Positions 57,249-64,000 of a stretch of 64,000 nt of DNA are shown piece after piece (within the stretch, counting starts at the first letter, position 1; the number at the start of each line of letters is the position of its first letter). Made by a program: the position numbers and the translations under genes. A model generated the notes under the pieces. The model did not search any database. It was not told the DNA's origin and saw nothing but the letters and a program-made list of their open reading frames with translations. The DNA lies in assembly GCA_034401795.1 (NCBI GenBank), contig CM067360.1:53803768-53867767 (forward strand), in the 5' to 3' direction. The DNA comes from Chaetoderma sp. LZ-2023a. Lineage: Eukaryota > Mollusca > Caudofoveata > Chaetodermatida > Chaetodermatidae.

Positions 57249-58223
57249 CTGACCACTCACAGATTGATTAATCTACTGAATAATTGATTGATCGAGTGAG
57301 TGGGTGGGTGGGTGGCCAGGTTGGTGGGTGGGTGAATGACTGGGTGGATGAGTGAGTGTGGGTGGTTGAAGGAGGGAGAGAGGGAGGGATCGATTCAAAT
57401 ATTGCGGCATAATTGTTATATACGCCCGCGCAAAGCGGTGTCGTATTACGTGATGGCGCCCGCCGTCCGTCTGATTCGTGTCTGGGCCACACCCAGAATT
57501 TTGAACCAGATGTCTTAGGTATAGACAAAGCGTCATGATTTCATTTCGGCAAAATCCACCCATATTCGCCAGAGTTCTCTCCCCTTGAAAGGCTAAAGTT
57601 CATCAAAATTTCCTTGTCCGAGCCAAATCTCGAAGAGTTTTTAAACTATACTCATAATTTTTCCCCAGCCAATGTGTTAGGGATAGACGAAGTGTCATGA
57701 TTTCGTTTTGACAAATTCTGCCCATATTTGCCAGAGTTATCTCCCTTCAGAAGCTACAATTTGTCAGAATTTTCTTGTCCGGGCCAGATCTCGACGACTT
57801 TTGAACCTACACTCACCATTTCTTTTTGAGCAGATCTGTTAGGTATAGACGAAGTGTCATGATTTTGTTTAGGCAAAATCCGATCATATTTGATAGAGTT
57901 ACACTCACCATTTTTATTTGATGACCATCATATGAAAGCACTCCCCATCTGACCATCTGACCATTTTTTGCCCGGACAGCTCTAGTTGTAATTGTAATCA
58001 TCAATGCAGATATGACGATTTTTAGTGATGTCTTTGCCGTGAAGTCCAAATGTGTGCCTAATAGAAGTCAGCAACCCCCCCCCCCCCACCCTTCTCAGAG
58101 AAGTATCAAAGACTAACTATTCACATTCAGCATTCTTCAAACAAGTATGCTTGCGGGCGTATGTTGAGTTTCACTAAAACTCTTGTTTAATTAACTGATA
58201 AAGCGATTAATCTGCTGGTTAAG

Positions 58224-58254
<31 letters not shown>

Positions 58255-58380
58255 CTGGTGGGTTGATTTGACAATCAATTAATCAATCGATTGATTGATT
58301 TTAATTGATTCATTGCCTCAATGATTGGTCGATCCTTTAATCAATTGCTTGCTCGCATGCTTGCTTGCTTACTTGCTTGT

Positions 58381-58411
<31 letters not shown>

Positions 58412-60000
58412 ATTATCTGTTTGCTAGTTTGCTTGCTTGTACAACAGACGGATAGACTGCTTGTTTGACTGGTCAGGTAAATGACGGTTTGGTCGATTGA
58501 TTGACTGCCCGATCGATTGATTGATGGATGGATGGACAGATGGATTGAACAATCAGCTGATCAGTAAATTGAATTGTTTATCGATTGGTTGATTAAACAT
58601 TTGATCGATTGACAAATCAATTGACCAAACAATCAGATCAACAAATTGACCGATTGACCGAGTGATTCGTTTATCGACTGATAGATTAATCAATAGCTTA
58701 ACCAACTAAGTGGTTGATCAGGGTTAAATGACTGATTAGGTGGGTTCATTAATTCATTCATCAATCGATCGATCGATGTATAAATTGACAGATTAATCCA
58801 TTGGATGACTGATCGATTGGTGAATTGATTGATTGGTCGATCAATTAATTGATCGAATAACTGCTCAATAAATTAATTCAAAATTGATCCAGCAATGAAT
58901 CAACTGACTGATTAATTGACCGCCCTATTAAGCAATTGAACGATTTCCTGTTCGATCGATTGCCTGATCAATCAATTTATTGCTTGATTGCTCGATCAAT
59001 TGATTGATTGATTGACAGATTCGTGATTGATTGACTATATCTACTTGATAATTAATTGAGTTCTCGATTGATTGATTAATTAATTAACTGATTTCTAGAT
59101 TGCAGGATGGATTGACTGGCTGAATCTGCTTAATCTGCTGGTTAATTTCTTGATTCCTCGATCAAGTGATCGATCAATTATATGAGCAATCAATTTATTG
59201 TTTGATTGCTCGAGCGATTGATTGATTGACACATTCTTGATTGATATGATAAGTAACTGATAAACTGATTAATTGATTGATTGATTGATCGATCGATCGA
59301 TCGATCAATCCAGTGGTCAACTGAACAGCCAAGCATCGAATGATTGCTTGCTTGATCAAGTGAAGAATCAATCAATCAAATGATCGATTAATAGGTAAAT
59401 TGGTTGAATGACTGATCAATTAACCGACCGGCTACCCAATCAATGATTGATTGATTGATTGATTTGTCTGTTGCTTGAACATTGAATATTTGATTGATTG
59501 AAAGATCAATAAACGATCCATTGGTAGATTGCTCAATTGATTGATTAATTAATCAATCGTCCAGTTGACCGACCGACCGACCGACACGTTAATAGTTGAT
59601 TGGCTGATATATTGATTAATCAACTGTTTAAGTAATTGGCTGATTGATTGACTACCAGATCATTGATTGATTGGCTGATTGATCTTTTATTCGTCCTATC
59701 AATCTATTTAGTATATCGGTTGATTAATCTTTTTTTTACTTCTACGCCTGGTCGATTGTTTATTCAATTGCTTACTCGCTTAATTGATCAACTGGTTGAC
59801 CTCTTAATTGATTAGTTGATAAATCAATTGACGGCTTGATCGATCAATTGATTGATTAATGGACTGGTTTATGGACCATTAATTAGATGGTAGATTGATC
59901 AATCCACTGGTTCAGTAATTGGATTATTAATTGATTGATTGATTGCTTAATAATCTAATCACCCACTCAACGAATTGATTAATTAATTATTTCATTCTGT
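56490..60000. repeat. GATT-rich degenerate tetranucleotide domain, about 3.5 kb
   Basis: Starts with a pure (TTGA)n block (56490-56561), then hundreds of GATT/GATC/AATC words in both strand senses. Pure blocks recur near 56985, 57200, 58220, 59215, 59275 and 59450. Tracts of (GTC)n (56633-56680), (TCC)n and (CTTG)n (58346-58440) are embedded. No gene. Confidence 0.9.
57418..58190 (+). repeat. Diverged about 165-bp tandem units with CCCGC borders
   Basis: Left border TATACGCCCGCGCAAAGCGG, right border TGCGGGCGTATGTTG then CTCTTGTTT. Inside, three units share GACGAAGTGTCATGATTTCG, CATATTTGCCAGAGTTATCT and TTCTTGTCCGGGCCAGATCT. It is embedded in the GATT domain. Like the 15457 element it ends ...CTCTTGTT and opens with a GCCGTCCGTC-type motif. 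Confidence 0.6.
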
Positions 60001-60040
60001 GATTAAGAATGCGTATTTATTTGAATCTATCGATTGTATT

Positions 60041-60048
60041 TTGCCTGG

Positions 60049-60115
<67 letters not shown>

Positions 60116-60329
60116 ACTGCCTGCCTTCCTTCCTTCCTTCCTTCCTTCCTGCCTGCATGTCTGCCTGCCTGCCTGCCTGCCTGACTGACTGACTGACTGA
60201 CTGACTGACTGACTGACTGACTGACTGACTGTCTGCCTGCCTGCCTGCCTGCCTGCATGTCTGCCCGCCGCCACCCACCCGTCCGCCTGCCTGCCTGCCT
60301 GCCTGTGTGCCTGCATGTCTGCCTACATG

Positions 60330-60364
<35 letters not shown>

Positions 60365-60420
60365 ACATGTCTGCCTACCTACGTGCATGCATACATGCAT
60401 GCATGCCTGTCCACATACCA
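60041..60420. repeat. (CCTG)n/(CTGA)n/(CTTC)n compound array
   Basis: Successive blocks of TGCC, TTCC, CTGA and TGCA tetranucleotides. The GCAT-rich end (CATGCATGCATG) is palindromic. Its frames (Pro-Ala-Cys-Leu or Ser-Gln-Val) are artefacts. Confidence 0.95.
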
Positions 60421-61639
60421 TGCATGCAATTATACAACCGATTTATTTCATGTCCAGCTATTGCTTTTAATAAAAACTCGAATCTGTGCAATATCTACAA
60501 ATCCACCCATTCAGCGATCTCAGTCATTTTGTTCACGTGCATATTATTTACTTGAGCTGGAATTGAATCTATCTAATATCCTTTCAACAGCTTGCTGCTT
60601 CTATTATCTTCTTAGATTCGGCTTCTTAATCGTGCAAGTACGTATTCACAACGAATTCTCGCACATCGAACTGGTGCATGGATGTCGTCAAACAACGCAA
60701 GCTTGCTAAAATAATAGGGAGAAAATTTCGGAATCCTGAATTTAACCATGTATATAGTATTAAATATAAGCCTGAGAAATGCATATAAATTCGGACTAAC
60801 GAACTTTCGGACTAATAAACCTTCGGAATTAAGAACCTTCGGAATTACGAACCTTCGGAATTACGAACCCTAAGAATTTCGAACCAATGTACCTTCGGAA
60901 TTAAGACCATTTGTATTTTCGGACTAATGAACCTTCGGACCTATGAACCTTCGGAATATCGACCTGGACCCGTTAAAAACATGGCCGCCATTGACCAACT
61001 AAAGGCGAGCATTTGTTAGTTAATAGACTTGCAAGGGGAGGCACTTGTATATGATTAACTGAATAAAAAAAATCACTGAATCCACTTAAATCAGATTGTC
61101 AAGAAGCATTATGTGACAGAGAGATTGCTCAAACGAAGATAATTTCTCAGTATGGGCGGCAGTTAATATCTTCTGCTAAAGCGCTTGGCCGATTGCCATG
61201 AAACCCACAAAATTTCATTTAGGCCAAGAACTGAACCCAGTTTGTTCTAAAGAATCTTATTTATCGATTTGCGGGGCAGCCATCTTGAATGGCGTATTTT
61301 CTTTCCTCTTTTAACCTCCCCTGGAAGCGCTGAAGGGATAGGACCGAAACTTGGCAAATATAATTGGTGACTGACGTCTAAGAGCCTTAAAGTTACTATC
61401 GACCAATTAAAATTTAACTTTTGTTATTTGGTGGATTTTGAAAGAGAATATTACGATACATAGGGTTTGGGGCAATATCTTGTAGTTACTGCTATAATTA
61501 ATAAATCCGATCTGTCGCTCAGATAATTGTGATTCTTGGAATTCAGGATTCAATCTATATAAATCATTACCAACATGCGCAAAGCATGGGCGGAGCTTAG
61601 CTAGAGATCGGCGGGGTATAGCTAAAAGTGAATTCATCG

Positions 61640-62690
61640 GTATCTAGTCTTTTACAGTAATCTCGAGCTACTGGTGATATCGAGATGTCGATTAGAATGC
61701 ATGGGGCGGGCCTCAGATTCACTCTCACGCTCTTACGTTACAGTATTTTATTTTATTCTATAAGTGTGTGAATAACTGCCTGACAGTCTAACATCTGCCA
61801 ACTACATTGGAAATGTAAATTCTGAAAATAGAATAAAGTCAAGTGGTCCTAGAGTGCTTGTCGTTAATACACAATGTTTGGCAGAAAGGGTAAATTAATA
61901 GGATACTGGAATATATCAATTATCTTATCTATGACTTGATCAAACGGATTGCCAAAATTGTAGCTCCGTCGTCAGATCCCCACGCCAGCAATTTCGTTGA
62001 CAACTGGCGTGTGTTAGCGCAGTGTACAGCTCATGCCTTCTGGTTAGAATATCAATACGGCATTGATTTTGTTTCATGCTCTGTCAGGACTAACGATTGA
62101 TCATGTTATTGTGGACTACTATGGCACGCGAAGTAGGAAGGCTACACTGAGAGAAATGCCGACTTAGGCCTTAATTACTCTCTATTTTGCAAATGCATTT
62201 TGTGATCTTGTGACCTAGATATATGACAATTTTCGCTGAAACCCATCTTATTTCTAGTGCCATCCAATTTGAATAGATATGCCAATGTGGGTTATACTAC
62301 CCACTTGTACTCCAGAGTTACAAACAAAATGTGCATTCCTGTATCACTTAGTGACTCTATGTCCGAGATAGTTGACGCCGTACATTCTGACTAGCTCTAG
62401 CCGGACAAAACATGAATGGACGAGTTAAATTTGTCTTGCATTCCAGAATTATTGGAAATTGTGCATTCCAATATGCACTTAGCGACCACGTGACCTAAAT
62501 ATGTGACACTTTGATCTGAAACTCAAAGTATTTAGCTCATTACAATTTAAATGGATGTGCACATTTTGGTGATTCTACCTTCTTGTATTCCCGAGTTATG
62601 GGTCAAATGGGTGTGTTCCTGTATGCATTTAGTGACAATGTGATCTAAATTTGTTACCGTTTGACTTGGAAACTCACTCACACCCCACAT
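61640..62690. other. Non-coding, weak about 330-bp repetition
   Basis: No gene seen. 62200-62330, 62430-62530 and 62500-62650 share words such as TGTGCATTCCTGTAT, CACTTAGTGAC and TATGTGACA..TTGA.CTGAAAC, suggesting an old tandem of about 150-200 bp leading into the pyrimidine tract. Confidence 0.4.
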
Positions 62691-63015
62691 TTCTCCCTCC
62701 CTCCCTCCCTCCCTCCCTCCCTCTCCCTCCCTTCCTTCCTTCCTTCCTTCCATCCTCCCTCCCTTCCTCCCTCCCTCCCTCCCTCTCTCTCTCCCCCTCC
62801 CTTCTCTCCCTCCCCCTCTCTCTCCCCTCCCTCCCTCCATCCCTCCCTCCCGCTCTCTCTCCCTCCCCCTCCCCTCTCTCTCTCCTTCCCTCTCTCCCTC
62901 TCTCTCTCCCTTCCTCCCTCTCCCTCTCCCTCTCCCTCCCTCTTCTCTCTCCCTCCTCTCTCTCTCCCTCCCTCCCTCCCTCCCTCCCTCTCGCTCTCTC
63001 TCTCTCCCTCCCTCC

Positions 63016-63046
<31 letters not shown>

Positions 63047-63047
63047 C

Positions 63048-63101
<54 letters not shown>
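62691..63101 (+). repeat. Polypyrimidine (CCCT)n/(CT)n tract, 410 bp
   Basis: Almost pure C/T on this strand from (CCCT)n through (CTTC)n to (CT)n. Such mirror-like homopurine-homopyrimidine DNA can form triplexes. The Ser/Pro/Leu and Arg/Glu/Gly frames reading it are artefacts. Confidence 0.95.
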
Positions 63102-63104
<3 letters not shown>

Positions 63105-63109
63105 GGGAA

Positions 63110-63835
63110 ACAGCAGTTAATACGTAGGTCTAGGTACGATCCTATTCGTCAATATCTGAATGCAACAGTGACCTATTAAACATTGATTTGAAACAGCATC
63201 CTATTTTCGCGAAACATGTACCTTAGGCACCAGATCGAAGAAGAATCAATAGCTGGCCACAGTATATCATTATAACCTCGACAGCTATTTAAATTGATGA
63301 ATAGATTTTTGCTGCCATGCATACGGCTCTATGAATGTATGCCCTGATATGAGAGTATATACTGTACAAACCTGGTTCTTTTGTACATAGATGAGTAACT
63401 CAGCTGTGCCTTCTCAAAGCATTCGAACTCTCGAAGAATCCTAAGAATCGACTAATTTTATTATATTTCTACCATTCTAGCTTGGAGGGCGAGTTCAAGT
63501 CAAAAGAGATCAGGGGTGGATCGATCGATGAAAGGTGACAGCTGAGTGGATTAATTAATAGCTAACATTTCTCTCAGAATTGAATGCCGCTTCCTGCCGC
63601 TTTCTACTTTTCGTCGCGTTACTGTTATCTTAATATCTTGCAAAAATTGTTCATTCGATGTGGCGAATATATTAAACAAAGCTCCTGTTTATTAATTGCA
63701 TTGTGTTACTATGAAAATAAGATCGATGAATCTCCTGTGCGTGTTTGTATACATCTATAGAACGCATATCAGACCAATGTCTGTAATTTCTTTATTTTCG
63801 GTCAGTTCTGGCGACATTCTTAGTTCCGAGGCTTT
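63110..63835. other. Non-coding, nothing recognised
   Basis: Mixed composition; no splice-bounded frame or element that I can support. Confidence 0.4.
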
Positions 63836-63840
63836 AATAA

Positions 63841-63948
63841 CCCAGCAGGCACATGACATTGTTTCAACGTTGAATCCACATTGAAATCACGTCATGACGT
63901 GATTTCAACGTGGATTCAACGTTGAAACAACGTCATGTGCCTGCTGGG
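63841..63948. mobile_element. 108-bp palindromic MITE
   Basis: CCCAGCAGGCACATGAC to GTCATGTGCCTGCTGGG, two 54-bp arms that pair at all but two positions (both A versus G, CpG-decay type) with no loop; the centre is CACGTCATGACGTG. CCCAGCAGGCACATGAC-type palindromes are widespread in animal genomes. No clear target duplication. Confidence 0.85.
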
Positions 63949-64000
63949 AAGGAAAGATCATGACATGCATGAGTGACTACAGCAAGAAACGTTGCACAAC

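Larger units (their letters stand above)
55351..60972. mobile_element. 5.6-kb insertion with inverted TTCCGAAGG-repeat ends
   Basis: The left end starts CGGGGTCATTAGTCCGAAAT and is followed by about six degenerate units of GGTTCGTAATTCCGAA (to about 55492). The right end (60793-60972) has the same units in reverse complement (TTCGGACTAATGAACCTTCG) and finishes GACCTGGACCCG. Flanks TTCAAAA and TTAAAAA may be an imperfect target duplication. The interior holds a Penelope fragment (55736-56468), long GATT repeats, a CCCGC-bordered tandem repeat (57418-58190) and (CCTG)n. No transposase is visible, so it is either a nonautonomous element or a composite. Confidence 0.6.
54895..61640 (+). repeat. 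Host copy of the CCATCTTGGA repeat, split by the 5.6-kb insertion
   Basis: 54950-55350 shows GAACCGCTGGGCTAATTTCA, CATCTTTTGGGAATAGAGAT, GAGAGCCATCTTGGAT and GGGAAGTTGATCTGTTCAAA. The family text resumes at 60973 with AAAACATGGCCGCC, then CCATTGACCAACTAAAG, CATCTTGAAT and GAAGCGCTGAAGGGATA. The tail of a MITE-2 copy follows at 61555-61640. Everything between 55351 and 60972 is foreign to the repeat. Confidence 0.65.

Noticed and set aside
59992-60709. Ala-Gly-Arg-Gln and Pro-Ala-Cys-Leu frames
   Set aside because: Artefacts of (CCTG)n/(CTGA)n repeats.
62547-63179. Ser/Pro/Leu and Arg/Glu/Gly frames
   Set aside because: Artefacts of the polypyrimidine tract.

Overview
This window comes from a repeat-rich animal genome, most likely a marine invertebrate. 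The reasons are spliceosomal introns with metazoan gene content, very dense DNA transposons and MITEs, Penelope-like retroelements, and long simple-sequence arrays. The phylum cannot be fixed from the sequence alone; a mollusc, another lophotrochozoan or an invertebrate deuterostome would all fit. Nothing here looks prokaryotic or viral, and most open frames in the window are accidental or transposon-derived.

Host genes. The only host gene I can name is the 3' part of nicalin (NCLN, an ER membrane protein of the nicalin-NOMO-TMEM147 complex) on the + strand. Six exons lie between about 1015 and 14055. A seventh, in-phase terminal exon at 18745-18840 could give a second C-terminus. One nicalin intron appears to use a GC donor. 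The second host locus is the last coding exon (52014-52749, - strand) of a basic, Ser/Arg/Pro-rich protein I do not recognise.

Mobile DNA, left to right: (1) a DIRS-like element with long inverted repeats and an intron-split Gag-like ORF (1927-6655), itself carrying a 1.4-kb foldback element and a small Helitron-like insertion; (2) a 2-kb element with ends GGTAACGGACTC and a broken ORF of an unnamed transposon-associated family (11128-13134); (3) a 2.4-kb element made of about four 600-bp tandem units (15457-17843); (4) a second 1.5-kb foldback element (23662-25172); (5) a Tc1/mariner fragment (29465-29665) and the relic of another transposon-associated gene (30061-30800); (6) a PIF/Harbinger element (about 30946-34438) with convergent SANT/Myb-type and transposase genes; (7) a Penelope-like element with an upstream SGNH-hydrolase ORF (37430-40257); (8) a hAT-type nonautonomous element with a perfect 8-bp target duplication (45237-45715); (9) a 5.6-kb insertion bounded by inverted arrays of TTCCGAAGG-type repeats (55351-60972), holding a second Penelope fragment and kilobases of GATT-rich repeat.

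Two MITE families are scattered throughout. One has TTAA-CCCTTTAATG-type ends and a hairpin around CCACTGGAATGACTGGCTCG; it looks like a piggyBac MITE. The other has a hairpin around GTTGAATATTTTGAAACTAA, often with CRE-like TGACGTCA motifs. Simple-sequence arrays include 687 bp of (GTCT)n, 1.5 kb of (ATC/AAC)n, (CT)n, (CTA)n, (TAG)n, (CCTG)n and a 26-bp near-palindromic minisatellite.

How it fits together: the nicalin gene has introns swollen by nested transposons, while the right two thirds of the window is intergenic or giant-intron sequence dominated by repeats and is interrupted by only one host exon.
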